Source of the DNA: Bacillota bacterium
GTDB taxonomy: Bacteria; Bacillota_C; Negativicutes; JAEYSJ01
NCBI GenBank assembly: GCA_023434855.1
Contig: JAEYSJ010000363.1
Span: 1-46,288, forward strand
Direction: 5' to 3'
DNA: 46,288 nt
Made by a program: the position numbers and the translations under genes. The notes beneath the pieces were generated by a model. That model did no database searches, had not been told where the DNA came from, and worked only from the letters and a program-made list of their open reading frames with translations. This document shows positions 1 through 8,408 of the stretch, piece after piece (the stretch's first letter is position 1; the number at the start of each line of letters is the position of its first letter).

Positions 1-576
1 AACCACCTGTTGCTTGATCTGTTTGAAGCAGTGATCAAAGAAAATGGGCCGCGGGACCGGCGGTTCCGTATTGAACACGCACAGCATCTGCGGCCGGAGG
101 ATATTGTGCGGATGAGGCGGCTGGGCATTTTGGCCTCGGTTCAGCCCGGCCACGTATATGAAGACGGGTGTTGGGCTGAAAAACGGATAGGAGAAAGACG
201 CTGCCTGATGGCATATGCCTTTCGCTCGCTTATTGATGCCAGAGTTGCGGTTTCATTTGGCACTGATTGGCCTGTTGTACCTCTAAACCCCTTTTTAGGT
301 ATTTATGCGGCGGTAACCCGCCAGGTGCAGGACGGACGGTATCCTGCCGGCTGGGTGCCTGAACAAAAACTTTCCGTCCTGGAATGTTTGCAGGCATATA
401 CCAGCGGCGGCGCTTATGCTGAGTTTAGTGAAACAGTGAAGGGGACGCTTAAGCCAGGCAAGCTGGCTGACCTGATTCTCATTTCCCAGGATGTTTTGAT
501 TGCTCAACCGGACGATATACCAAAGACAAGAGTATTATGCACAATTGCCGGTGGTAAAATCGTCTATCAGGAATAG
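1..576 (+). CDS. Amidohydrolase family 3 (YtcJ-like), C-terminal part
   Basis: The frame is open from the first base, so the gene begins before the window; the visible 191 codons are its C-terminal part. The segment FRIEHAQHLRPEDI, followed by SVQPGH and later SFGTDWPV, matches the metal-dependent amidohydrolase family 3 (YtcJ-like) barrel: the H of EHAQ and the D of GTDWP are the expected metal/catalytic positions. The end (GTLKPGKLADLILIS, then a short beta strand with GGKIVY) is the typical closing beta-sandwich. YtcJ-like enzymes hydrolyse C-N bonds of poorly defined amide or imide substrates in the cytosol, so the substrate is unknown. No downstream gene follows within 500 bases, so this is probably the last gene of its transcript. 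Confidence 0.85.
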   Translation, partial: NHLLLDLFEAVIKENGPRDRRFRIEHAQHLRPEDIVRMRRLGILASVQPGHVYEDGCWAEKRIGERRCLMAYAFRSLIDARVAVSFGTDWPVVPLNPFLGIYAAVTRQVQDGRYPAGWVPEQKLSVLECLQAYTSGGAYAEFSETVKGTLKPGKLADLILISQDVLIAQPDDIPKTRVLCTIAGGKIVYQE

Positions 577-701
577 TTGACATCAGATCACAGTAATATC
601 TCCTGCTGACTTTCACGAGAATTCAGGAGCTTTCTTGTTTTCGGTCCTTATACCATGCGTTCTGGGTTTTATCTTGTTGGAAAAATGTAATTTACATGAT
701 T

Positions 702-747
702 AAAGCGCAAATTTTTGTACTTTACAGGGTGCAAAAATTTGCGCTTT
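702..747 (+). terminator. Perfect 16-bp inverted repeat, probable terminator
   Basis: AAAGCGCAAATTTTTG (702-717) is repeated as its exact reverse complement at 732-747, with a 14-base loop. It lies 125 bases after the amidohydrolase stop. The right arm ends in TTT but no long T-run follows, so termination is likely but not certain. A hairpin with a similar outer sequence (AAGCGCA...TGCGCTT) follows the GerMN gene at 17731. Confidence 0.45.
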
Positions 748-887
748 GCCATTATATATAATTTTTGAGGAGAGTTTCGCTTTACTTGGATCCGGAAGAT
801 TGCCGCTATTATACACAACGTGCAATTGGGATTTACAAAAAGGTACAAGCTCTGAAAGGCTTAAACCAGTTTATCAGAGGTTCAGCC

Positions 888-904
888 TTGGCATAAATCA
901 TGCA
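888..904 (+). promoter_or_regulatory. Candidate sigma-54 (-24/-12) promoter
   Basis: TTGGCATAAATCATGCA matches the sigma-54 consensus TTGGCAC-N5-TTGCA with GG (890-891) and GC (902-903) separated by exactly 10 bases. It faces the polysaccharide cluster, giving a leader of about 180 bases. One such match can arise by chance, and no enhancer-binding protein is encoded in the window. Confidence 0.35.
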
Positions 905-1093
905 TAACTTAATTAGCGTGTCTGTATAATGGGATTTTTGGGTTATATGGGAAAAAATTGTAAAATATATTTTAAGACAGGCAGGGGGCGAGCAAAAATG
1001 AAACAGACAGGTTAATAAGGTAAATAGCGCTGCAAGGATATTTGACTTAAATAAAATAAGAGTTTTAAGAGTTTCGAAGGGAGTGGGTATGTC

Positions 1094-2182
1094 ATGGATC
1101 AAATAACCATTTATCAATTTGTTTATACAATTGTTACATTATTATTTGTAATTGATGTTTTTGTTTTTGCGGCCCTATGCTTAGTACAAATGTTCAGCAA
1201 AATAGATAATTGGCTGCTTGGCTACTACAAGAAAAAAGTGTATCAATTGATTGATGCCATTGCGGCGGGGATGCCGGAGGAATTGTTGCCGGCAGTTAAG
1301 ATAAATTATTGGTCCCGGAGGGCTTTATTGACTGTTGCCTGCGAGGAAATGCCCAGACTTAATAAAATTGGACGGGCTAAGCTTTCCGTAGTACTGGAGT
1401 CACAAGGTATTTTTGATCACTTAATTGCTATGCTTTCCAGTCTGTGGCTTGCACGGCGGCTGAAAGCTTGCTATTATTTGGGCCAGCTGAATTGTGGAAA
1501 AGCCATACTCAAATTAAAAAAACTGGCGACCGACCGGGATTACCGTTTGAGTGAAGCAGCATTGGTTGCATTGGCCAAAATCGGACATGGTTCGGATTTT
1601 TCCTTCGTTTTGGAGGACTTACTTGGTGATAAGCGTTTCTCGGTGGAACGAATGGCTGATATCGTGTCGGAAATAATGCAGCGTAAGCCGCAAAGGCTGC
1701 TGAAATTGGCTATGGAGACAAGTAATCAGCAAATAAAGCTGGTAGCTGTCACTGCATTGGGCAAGATTAAATATGAACCGGCGTTCCCATTATTTGTAGA
1801 ATTGCTGCGGTATCCGGACAATGAAATTCGTGTTAAAAGTGCAAAAGGGCTTATCGGATCAAATTACCAGGCGGCAGTTGATCCATTAATTGAGAGATTA
1901 AAGAATGATGAAACATGGGTGGTCAAGGTCGCCTGCGCCAGAGCCCTTGGGTCATTACAGGCACTTGAAGCACTTGAAGCCTTAAAAGATGGATTGCGCC
2001 ATTCCAACTGGTGGGTAAGGACAGCTGCCTCCGAAGCTTTAAGTAGAATGGGAGAAAAAATCATTCCTTTTATTCAACACCAGATTACGATTGAGACTGA
2101 CAGGTTTGCTATTGACAGACTGGGAGAAGTTCTATATTTTCTTATAACTGAAAAGGCGACTGGAGATGTAAAACATGGATGA
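1094..2182 (+). CDS. HEAT-repeat membrane protein of polysaccharide cluster
   Basis: A 362-aa protein with one N-terminal membrane segment (about residues 8-32) followed by a cytoplasmic alpha-helical solenoid. Repeated units such as LSEAALVALAKIG, LVAVTALGKIKY, IRVKSAKGLIG and VVKVACARALGSL are HEAT/PBS-lyase-like repeats, which usually serve as protein-binding scaffolds rather than enzymes. The start at 1094 is set by GAAGGGAG at 1076-1083. The stop overlaps the next ORF by 8 bases (start at 2175), so synthesis is probably coupled to the glycosyltransferase. I infer a scaffold or regulatory partner of the synthase; no direct function can be read from the sequence. Confidence 0.85.
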   Translation: MDQITIYQFVYTIVTLLFVIDVFVFAALCLVQMFSKIDNWLLGYYKKKVYQLIDAIAAGMPEELLPAVKINYWSRRALLTVACEEMPRLNKIGRAKLSVVLESQGIFDHLIAMLSSLWLARRLKACYYLGQLNCGKAILKLKKLATDRDYRLSEAALVALAKIGHGSDFSFVLEDLLGDKRFSVERMADIVSEIMQRKPQRLLKLAMETSNQQIKLVAVTALGKIKYEPAFPLFVELLRYPDNEIRVKSAKGLIGSNYQAAVDPLIERLKNDETWVVKVACARALGSLQALEALEALKDGLRHSNWWVRTAASEALSRMGEKIIPFIQHQITIETDRFAIDRLGEVLYFLITEKATGDVKHG

Positions 2183-3611
2183 GATATTAAAATGGTTTAG
2201 AGATTTTGCGATGTCTTTTGGGTATGTATTTTTATACTATTCCGTTGCCCTCAATTTAAGCTATTTATTGATGGCCATCAATGCGTTTCCCAAAACCCTT
2301 GGTAATTTTCACCGCAATGCATGGTGGGACTCCGATTTGGTTGCTAAGTCTGACAATACCATTCCAATTTCTATTTTATCCCCGGCCCATAACGAGGAAC
2401 GGAATATCATTGAAAGTGTCCGTTCCCTGCTTACACTAAATTATCCTAATTACGAAGTAATCGTAATTAATGATGGATCTAAAGACAGGACGCTGGAACT
2501 CTTAATGAAGGAGTTTAAGCTTCAGAAACTGGCAGATAAGATATGCAACTTGCAATTGTCTACCAAGCCTGTGAAAGGAATCTATGTTTCCAGCACAAAT
2601 CAAAATCTGTTTGTTGTCGATAAGGAGCAAGGGGGTAAGGCAGATGCCTTAAATGCCGGCATAAATGTTATGCGGTATCCGCTATTTTGTGCCGTGGATG
2701 CCGATACCATTTTGGAAAAGGATGCGCTGATAAGGGTAGCCAAACCAATGCTGGAAGATGAGACGGTTGTTGCGACTGCAGGAATTGTGCGAATTGTTAA
2801 TGGATCTGTGATTAAAGATGGCCAAGTAGTCGAAACACGAATTCCGTTTAAATTGGTACCACTTATGCAAATTGTTGAATATTTCCGCTCCTTTTTGGCC
2901 AACCGGACAACCTGGAGCTCTTTGAATACATTACTCATAATTTCAGGGGCTTTTGGTCTTTTTCGCAAAGAACCGGTGGTTGCAGTAGGCGGATATTCAA
3001 CAAAAACAGTGGGCGAAGACATGGAAATTGTGATGAAGCTGCATGAGTATCTGCGCCGCAAAAGAATTAAATATAGCATTAAATATATTTCCGACCCCAC
3101 TTGCTGGACAGAGGCGCCCTCATCTCTTGCCGGTCTGGGCCGGCAGCGATTCCGGTGGCACCGTGGCTTAATTGAGTGTTTAGTAGCTTATAAAAAGATG
3201 CTGTTTAATCCCCGGTACGGATTGCTGGGAATGCTGACTGTGCCATATTTTTGGATTTTTGAAATGTTTGCCCCGGTAGTTGAGATACTCGGCTATAGCT
3301 TTATTATAGTGGGATTCGTTTTTGAGCTGGTTAATTATGATTTTCTTAAATTGTTAATCATGGCATCCATCATATTTGGAACATTAATTTCCCTGATATC
3401 CATATTTATGGAAGAAATGACTTATCGCCGCTATCGCCGAAGCACTGACTTATTACTGCTTACAGTAGGTGCTATTTTAGAAAATTTCATTTTCAGGCAA
3501 TTGTCAACATTTTGGCGGGTGAAGGCATTTTTTGGCTATTTCTTTCTGAAGAGAAAGTGGGGTGTAAGTGAAAGAAAAGGATTCACCGTAACTGCCAGGA
3601 GCGAAGGGTGA
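2175..3611 (+). CDS. Processive family 2 glycosyltransferase (exopolysaccharide synthase)
   Basis: A 478-aa inner-membrane GT2 enzyme. It has an N-terminal membrane segment (about 15-37), a cytoplasmic catalytic domain, and three C-terminal membrane spans (about 355-385, 390-412 and 425-445). All landmark residues of processive beta-glycan synthases are present: D100 in VINDGS, DAD at 175-177, ED at 281-282 and QRFRW at 324-328. This is the PgaC/NodC/hyaluronan-synthase type, which polymerises a UDP-sugar and pushes the chain across the membrane. The polymer cannot be deduced; the deacetylase and GH16 genes downstream point to N-acetylated and/or beta-glucan-like material. It overlaps the HEAT gene by 8 bases. 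There is no PilZ domain, so c-di-GMP control is not evident here. Confidence 0.9.
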   Translation: MDEILKWFRDFAMSFGYVFLYYSVALNLSYLLMAINAFPKTLGNFHRNAWWDSDLVAKSDNTIPISILSPAHNEERNIIESVRSLLTLNYPNYEVIVINDGSKDRTLELLMKEFKLQKLADKICNLQLSTKPVKGIYVSSTNQNLFVVDKEQGGKADALNAGINVMRYPLFCAVDADTILEKDALIRVAKPMLEDETVVATAGIVRIVNGSVIKDGQVVETRIPFKLVPLMQIVEYFRSFLANRTTWSSLNTLLIISGAFGLFRKEPVVAVGGYSTKTVGEDMEIVMKLHEYLRRKRIKYSIKYISDPTCWTEAPSSLAGLGRQRFRWHRGLIECLVAYKKMLFNPRYGLLGMLTVPYFWIFEMFAPVVEILGYSFIIVGFVFELVNYDFLKLLIMASIIFGTLISLISIFMEEMTYRRYRRSTDLLLLTVGAILENFIFRQLSTFWRVKAFFGYFFLKRKWGVSERKGFTVTARSEG

Positions 3612-3674
3612 TACATAAACGCACAGGAGCGTTGTGATATTACATGTTTTGATGAGTTGAAGGAGGAAATAAAA

Positions 3675-4148
3675 ATGCAAAAAAAGTTTATACTCGTCTG
3701 GGTATCTGTGATGATGTTTCTTCTGTCAAGTGGCCTCTGCAGCGCCGCTCCTATGGAAACCATAAAGGCTGATGAATCTGTCACCGCGGCGGTGGGGAAC
3801 TTTTTGAAAAAGGCCCCGGATATGAGTTTTTATCGTTTTACCTTAAAAGCAGTAAATGGTGTTTTGCAGACCGGTTCCCCGGAGTATGTAATCCTTGATG
3901 TCAGGGATAAAGAAGATTTTGTTGTGGAGCACATACCGACTGCGATAAACGTCCCTTTGGCTATGATTCCTGATAAGTTAGGGGCAATTCCCCTTAATAA
4001 GCCGATTTACGTGATAGCCGCTGTGGATTGTGATTCCGCCTATGCCACTTTTGCTTTAAGACTATTAGGCTATCATGCCTATATGATTCCAGGTGGAGAG
4101 CCTGCCTGGAAAGAAGCGGGATTTCAACTGGTTTCCGGTGCCAAGTGA
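3675..4148 (+). CDS. Exported rhodanese-like protein
   Basis: The protein has 157 residues from ATG 3675, which is preceded by AGGAGG at 3661-3666 with 8-base spacing; an in-frame TTG at 3657 lies before this site and is unlikely. MQKKFILVW, a hydrophobic stretch and LCSA give a signal peptide. The rest is one rhodanese domain: YVILDVRDKEDFVVEHIPTA is the diagnostic N-terminal half (read here as VILDVRDKEDF and HIPTAINVP), ending with GGEPAWKEAGF. Cys119 occupies the active-site position but the loop reads CDSAYA, without the usual Arg or Gly residues of CRxGxR, so sulfur transfer is uncertain. Its place between the synthase and the outer-membrane barrel is unusual for a rhodanese. The role in polysaccharide export is unknown. 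Confidence 0.85.
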   Translation: MQKKFILVWVSVMMFLLSSGLCSAAPMETIKADESVTAAVGNFLKKAPDMSFYRFTLKAVNGVLQTGSPEYVILDVRDKEDFVVEHIPTAINVPLAMIPDKLGAIPLNKPIYVIAAVDCDSAYATFALRLLGYHAYMIPGGEPAWKEAGFQLVSGAK

Positions 4149-4186
4149 GGGAATGAAGCTATATGAATAGGAAGGGGTGCTTATTT

Positions 4187-5083
4187 GTGTATCGGTACTT
4201 TTTCATCAGAATGTATCGAAGTGTTCTCTGCAGTATGTTATTCTTTAGTTTCATGGGTTCCTCGGCATACGCTTTACCTGAAGGAAGCGGTTTTCAGTAT
4301 GTTTATAGCAAGGACAGTGACGGTGTTACCACTAACTCCTTTGCCTTTGACAGCAGCCAGGAGGATCAGGAAATGCCTTTCAGCTATAAGCTTGCTTATA
4401 CCCACCTGGACCAGGCGGGAGGCAGCATAAAAGAAACATCACTTGTAGGACGCTGGCATAGGCCGTTTCGCGGGGACCAGGCTTTAACGCTATGGGCGGG
4501 GGTTGCTCATAATGAGCAGTACAATTTTGTTCCTTATTCGGCTATGTATGATAAGGCTTTTTCTTACAAAGACCATATGTGGCTCAGTTTTGAGCACCAG
4601 ACGGTGGGGACAGTGGAAGCCTACAACGCACGCATTCACACTAATAACTATATTTTTACCTATCAGAATCGACTGCATAGCAAACTTGACTGGACTACAA
4701 CATTCAACAGGGGATTTTACAGTGACCGCAATCAGGAGAATATTGTGGAGAGTTCGCTTACGCAAACTTTCAATCGGCAGCTTAAGTTAGCGCTTGTCTA
4801 TAACTATGATAACGCCAAATTTACTAATCCGGGGGTTTACTACGTGCCGCAAGGTTTGCGGGTGCTGTCGCTGAAACCGGAGGCAACTTTGGAAATCGGA
4901 CAAGGCGCATTGGTTTTTTATCTGCAGCAGCCTTTGCGGGCCCGCAATAATTCCGGGCACATCTCCTATTACAATTACGGCGTAGATTATAAAGTAGGAG
5001 GATTCACTATGGGATATATGTATACAAAAGATGATACTTATTATTCCAGAGTCTACAAAGCTGCGTATGTGACTGAGTGGTAA
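4187..5083 (+). CDS. YaiO-like outer-membrane beta-barrel protein
   Basis: After a signal peptide (YRSVLCSMLFFSFMGSSAYA), the roughly 260-residue mature protein is a series of alternating amphipathic strands such as FSYKLAYTHLD, ALTLWAGVAHNEQYNF and GGFTMGYMYTKDDTYY, ending in the aromatic W typical of barrels inserted by BamA. It resembles the YaiO family, which in E. coli lies beside a glycosyltransferase gene. I infer it is the outer-membrane exit for the polymer made by the GT2 synthase. The start is chosen as GTG 4187 because GGAAGGGGTG lies 7-8 bases upstream; ATG 4163 and ATG 4211 are in-frame alternatives. Unlike PgaA or AlgK/E systems there is no TPR domain in this protein. Confidence 0.72.
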   Translation: MYRYFFIRMYRSVLCSMLFFSFMGSSAYALPEGSGFQYVYSKDSDGVTTNSFAFDSSQEDQEMPFSYKLAYTHLDQAGGSIKETSLVGRWHRPFRGDQALTLWAGVAHNEQYNFVPYSAMYDKAFSYKDHMWLSFEHQTVGTVEAYNARIHTNNYIFTYQNRLHSKLDWTTTFNRGFYSDRNQENIVESSLTQTFNRQLKLALVYNYDNAKFTNPGVYYVPQGLRVLSLKPEATLEIGQGALVFYLQQPLRARNNSGHISYYNYGVDYKVGGFTMGYMYTKDDTYYSRVYKAAYVTEW

Positions 5084-5092
5084 ACTGGATGG

Positions 5093-5206
5093 ATGAGAAG
5101 TCAAAGCCTGGAGATGCTCGTGTTTTTCATCATAATTGTTCTCACTACTTTAATTTCTGTTACATCCATCTTAATTTGTGGTTGTTTGAGGGCCACCGCC
5201 TGCTGA
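5093..5206 (+). CDS. Possible 37-aa single-span membrane peptide
   Basis: ATG 5093 opens a 37-codon frame, too short for usual gene calling. It reads MRSQSLEM, then an unbroken hydrophobic run of about 22 residues (LVFFIIIVLTTLISVTSILI), then a Cys-containing tail ending at TGA 5204. It sits in the 193-base gap between the barrel and deacetylase genes. Small membrane subunits such as PgaD accompany polysaccharide synthases, so a real gene is plausible. The ribosome site is weak (GGATGG close to the start), which keeps confidence low. Confidence 0.35.
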   Translation: MRSQSLEMLVFFIIIVLTTLISVTSILICGCLRATAC

Positions 5207-5276
5207 CGAAAAAGAACAGGAGATCATTATTCGTCGAGTTACGTATACACCTTTATAATATGGAGGTTTTAGAATT

Positions 5277-7247
5277 GTGAATAATGTCTGCATTAAAATC
5301 ATTAGTTTGATATTTAGCCTGTTATTGCTGATTTTCCCCTCGGCCCTTGTATATGGTTATGGCAATATCAAGTCGCCGGATGAGGGACATTTGCCGACCA
5401 ACGATAATTCAGGCAAATTTAAATTACCACCTGATAAGCTTTACCAATTTCCCGGCGTTGAAGGTCCTGATGAAATCACTGTTGTACCAAAGGAGGAGCT
5501 TACACCGTGGCAAAAATATGCAACTGGCAGCGATTCTCGGCTGGCGGTGTGGCTCACCGACGAAAATTCTGATTGGCTGGCGCTGGTGCAGGGTTTAAAG
5601 GGCATGGGAATTCCTTTCGTCATCACCAAAGATTATAAACAAGCAATAAAGCATAATGTCGTGCTTGTCTATCCGGAATTCGGCGCGAAGGCCGGGAGCC
5701 CGTGGGCAATTAAAGCATTGATGAGTTTTACCGAAAAAGGCGGGACAATTATCGGGATAAACGTTTCCAATGATGCCTGGAACGATTTCTTCGGTTTTGA
5801 CCATGCAGTTCCCACTGTTAAAAACAACTTTATCCGGTTTAATCCGGAAGCTTCCCCGTTGACCGCCTCACTGAAAGACCCACGGGAGGTCACGATTGCA
5901 TTGGGCGACAGCAGAGATAAAAAAGAGACCAATTTCGGTACCTACGGTTATATTGGTCCCCGCCATACTCCCTTAGCAGTCTTTGACAGTGGACAGGCTG
6001 CTGTCATCATGGAGCATCATGGACGTGGTGCCGCTTACGCAATCGGCATTGATATCGGCGGGTTTTTGTCCGAAGGCTACAATGACCGGGGAGAACTCAT
6101 CGGCCGGTCGTATATTAATGAATTTGAGCCGGCGGGGGATGTTCTGATGAAGCTGGTAAAGGATATATACCTTTCCGGTGAAACAAGGGCAGTAACGGTA
6201 GGTTCGGTTCCATTTAACAAAAAGTTTACTGTCATGTTCACCCATGATGTTGACGCGGGAACATCGGCCGGTAATTCAGTTGAATATGCCACTTTTGAGA
6301 AAAGCGTGGGTATTCACGGCACCTATTTTATTTTGACCAAATACATAATCGACTATAATGATACCTGGTTTTTCAATGCCGACACTGTGCAGCCACTTCA
6401 AAAGGTAGCACAAATGGGAATGGAGGTTGGCAGTCATGGCGTATCCCATTCCAAGGTGTATGATTCTGCGCCTTTAGGAACAGGTGATGAAAAGTATCCT
6501 CAATACCAGCCATTTGTGGCAGACAAATACACTCTTAGAAACGGGACAGTCCTTGGCGAATTAAGGGTAAGTAAATTTTTGCTGGAGAAGCTGGTAACTA
6601 CGCCAACAACTGTCAAGAGAGTCGTTTCTTTCCGCCCTGGTGAACTCTCCAATCCCAAAGCCCTGTCGCAATCACTGTGGGCAACCGGATTCAAATACAG
6701 CTCGACCCTGCCCGCTAATGCGGCCTTGACCACTTTGCCCTTTAGACTGTCTTATGGAAAAAACGGTAAAGCTGAAACACCGATCTTCGAGTTTCCTCTC
6801 ATTCTCGAAGACGAACTCCCGCCTGCTCCAATGATCGAACGGGTGGATGCCGGGATTGAATTGGCCGATAAGATAGGACATTACGGCGGGATATGTATTA
6901 TCCTCATTCATCCCAACGAGGCAGGACAAAAGCTGGAATACGAAAAACGGTTCTATGAAGGAGTAAAGGACCGCGCCTGGTTCTCGTCTGTCGGTGAATT
7001 TGGCGATTGGTGGAGCGCCAGGGATCAAGTACAGGTCGATGTCCAGACAGATAAGGAAAATAAAATTGTGGAAGTGAGCGTGCCTGTATTATTGGAAGGA
7101 CTAACGTTAAAAGTGCCTGCGGACTGGCGTTTGGTGAGCACTGATTCTGACGGGATAGAGGCCAGTCAGGATAAAGACTCGATTATCATTAAACACGCTG
7201 CAGGAAAATTTCATCTGGTTTTCCATGACACCGGCAAGCAAGGATGA
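5277..7247 (+). CDS. Exported polysaccharide deacetylase-family protein
   Basis: The protein has 656 residues from GTG 5277, 10 bases after GGAGG (5262-5266). A signal peptide (about 1-27) directs export. Residues about 85-300 form an alpha/beta region resembling a glutamine-amidotransferase-like/DUF2194-type fold. Residues about 315-560 contain the NodB-type deacetylase motifs: THDVD at 322-326 (the two Asp residues), SHGVSH at 386-391 (metal His residues) and SFRPGE near 460. This family removes acetyl groups from N- or O-acetylated polysaccharides; in PNAG systems PgaB does so in the periplasm. It probably modifies the polymer of the upstream synthase. The C-terminal 90 residues look like a small beta domain of unknown role. 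Confidence 0.85.
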   Translation: MNNVCIKIISLIFSLLLLIFPSALVYGYGNIKSPDEGHLPTNDNSGKFKLPPDKLYQFPGVEGPDEITVVPKEELTPWQKYATGSDSRLAVWLTDENSDWLALVQGLKGMGIPFVITKDYKQAIKHNVVLVYPEFGAKAGSPWAIKALMSFTEKGGTIIGINVSNDAWNDFFGFDHAVPTVKNNFIRFNPEASPLTASLKDPREVTIALGDSRDKKETNFGTYGYIGPRHTPLAVFDSGQAAVIMEHHGRGAAYAIGIDIGGFLSEGYNDRGELIGRSYINEFEPAGDVLMKLVKDIYLSGETRAVTVGSVPFNKKFTVMFTHDVDAGTSAGNSVEYATFEKSVGIHGTYFILTKYIIDYNDTWFFNADTVQPLQKVAQMGMEVGSHGVSHSKVYDSAPLGTGDEKYPQYQPFVADKYTLRNGTVLGELRVSKFLLEKLVTTPTTVKRVVSFRPGELSNPKALSQSLWATGFKYSSTLPANAALTTLPFRLSYGKNGKAETPIFEFPLILEDELPPAPMIERVDAGIELADKIGHYGGICIILIHPNEAGQKLEYEKRFYEGVKDRAWFSSVGEFGDWWSARDQVQVDVQTDKENKIVEVSVPVLLEGLTLKVPADWRLVSTDSDGIEASQDKDSIIIKHAAGKFHLVFHDTGKQG

Positions 7248-7335
7248 TAAGCTGCGAGGCCCATCCACCGTTATTGACGATTGCCGGCAAAAGATTGTTT
7301 TCTATTGATGCTAATGCAAGAAAGGAGTGCCTGCC

Positions 7336-8169
7336 ATGGTAAATAAAAAAATTTTTTATTCGATTGTATGTCTGTTCTGCTTGCTGGCTGTTGTACAGCT
7401 GGTAACAGCTTATGGGGCGGAAAGTGTGAACAAAAACCCCAATTGGACGCTTGTATGGAGTGATGAATTTGACGGGCCAAATGGTTCGCCTCCTGATCCG
7501 CAGAAGTGGAGCTATGACATTGGTGCAGGCGGCTGGGGTAATGAAGAGCTGGAATATTATACGGACAGTACCAAGAATTCTTTTCAGGAAAACGGAAACT
7601 TGATAATAAGGGCATTGGAAGAAAAGTATAAAGGTAGCCGGTATACATCTGCCCGTTTGGTGACAAAGGCTAAGTTTGAGCAGACATATGGCAAGTTCGA
7701 GGCGAGGATCAAAATTCCCGGCGGGAAAGGTGTTTGGCCGGCATTTTGGCTGCTTGGCAGCGATTATGATCCCGCGAAGAAAAACTGGCCGCAGTGCGGT
7801 GAAATAGATATCATGGAGAATATCGGCACAGAGCCTTCTATTGTCCATGCCAGCATGCATGGGCCGGGGTACTCTGACGAAACAGCATTTACGAAAAAAT
7901 ATACTCTGCCTGGCGATCAAAAATTTTTATCAGATTATCATGTCTTTGCTGTAGAATGGGAGCCCAATGAAGTCCGGTATTACGTAGATGGCAATAACTA
8001 TTATACAGTGAAAAAAGCAGAGGTTTTAAGCAAGGGTGAATGGGTTTTTGACAAGCCCTTCTATATCATACTTAATGTCGCCGTTGGTGGTGACTGGCCG
8101 GGAAGTCCTGAGGAGACTGCTTTTCCCCAGAATTTGTACGTGGATTATGTGCGGGTCTATAAAAGATAA
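7336..8169 (+). CDS. Secreted GH16 beta-glucanase (laminarinase type)
   Basis: A 277-aa protein from ATG 7336, preceded by AAAGGAG at 7321-7327; the in-frame GTG at 7327 overlaps that site. It has an N-terminal signal peptide (about 1-27) and a single glycoside hydrolase family 16 domain. The catalytic signature EIDIME gives nucleophile E156, D158 and acid/base E161, preceded by WPAFWLLGSD, typical of beta-1,3-glucanases. GH16 retaining enzymes cut beta-1,3- or mixed beta-1,3/1,4-glucans outside the cytosol. As last gene of the polysaccharide cluster it could trim or release the polymer, parallel to BcsZ or PslG hydrolases in other systems. If so, the polymer is more likely glucan-like than PNAG; this is inference. 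Confidence 0.9.
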   Translation: MVNKKIFYSIVCLFCLLAVVQLVTAYGAESVNKNPNWTLVWSDEFDGPNGSPPDPQKWSYDIGAGGWGNEELEYYTDSTKNSFQENGNLIIRALEEKYKGSRYTSARLVTKAKFEQTYGKFEARIKIPGGKGVWPAFWLLGSDYDPAKKNWPQCGEIDIMENIGTEPSIVHASMHGPGYSDETAFTKKYTLPGDQKFLSDYHVFAVEWEPNEVRYYVDGNNYYTVKKAEVLSKGEWVFDKPFYIILNVAVGGDWPGSPEETAFPQNLYVDYVRVYKR

Positions 8170-8175
8170 AATACA

Positions 8176-8214
8176 AAAGAGGAAGACAGCCCTGACGGGT
8201 TGTCTTCCTCTTTA
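8176..8214 (+). terminator. Rho-independent terminator of polysaccharide cluster
   Basis: AAAGAGGAAGACA (8176-8188) pairs perfectly with TGTCTTCCTCTTT (8201-8213), 7 bases after the GH16 stop. It is strong and closes the cluster. Confidence 0.85.
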
Positions 8215-8408
8215 TTGAACGGAATTTGCGGAAATGGCACATGGTGCTCGGGATATTACCACCAGGGTAGCGGCCTTTTTAATTCTTGTGTATAATAGGG
8301 TTAAGTATTCTGATTTTCTTGGCAGCCGCATATAGTTCTGATAAATAATTTAAAAACAGGTGGAAGCCGGGAAGGATACCTATATCTTCCAGGATGTGGA
8401 GGGAAGCT

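Larger units (their letters stand above)
577..1093. other. Intergenic region upstream of polysaccharide cluster
   Basis: This 517-base AT-rich stretch holds the inverted repeat at 702-747 and, about 190 bases before the HEAT gene, a sigma-54-like element at 888-904. A TATAAT at 925-930 has no convincing -35 partner. I see no convincing ORF on either strand; the minus-strand frame at 833-1117 has no sensible start or family and is treated as chance. Confidence 0.6.

Noticed and set aside
2600..3100. Minus-strand frame of 166 codons
   Set aside because: It is the reverse shadow of the GT2 synthase; Ser/Thr-rich translation without family features.
5204..5206. A second possible UGA-selenocysteine (TGC TGA) after the 37-aa peptide
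   Set aside because: The frame after it has no Cys pair or domain and ends soon; there is no evidence for recoding, so it is taken as a plain stop.
7189..7920. Long minus-strand frame (243 codons)
   Set aside because: It lies opposite the GH16 gene and the deacetylase end, has no ribosome site and no family-like composition, while the plus strand carries clear catalytic motifs.
8215..8408. Molybdenum-cofactor or molybdate riboswitch upstream of the MOT1 gene
   Set aside because: The region has GC-rich pieces, but I could not fold it to the known consensus; no evidence beyond gene context.
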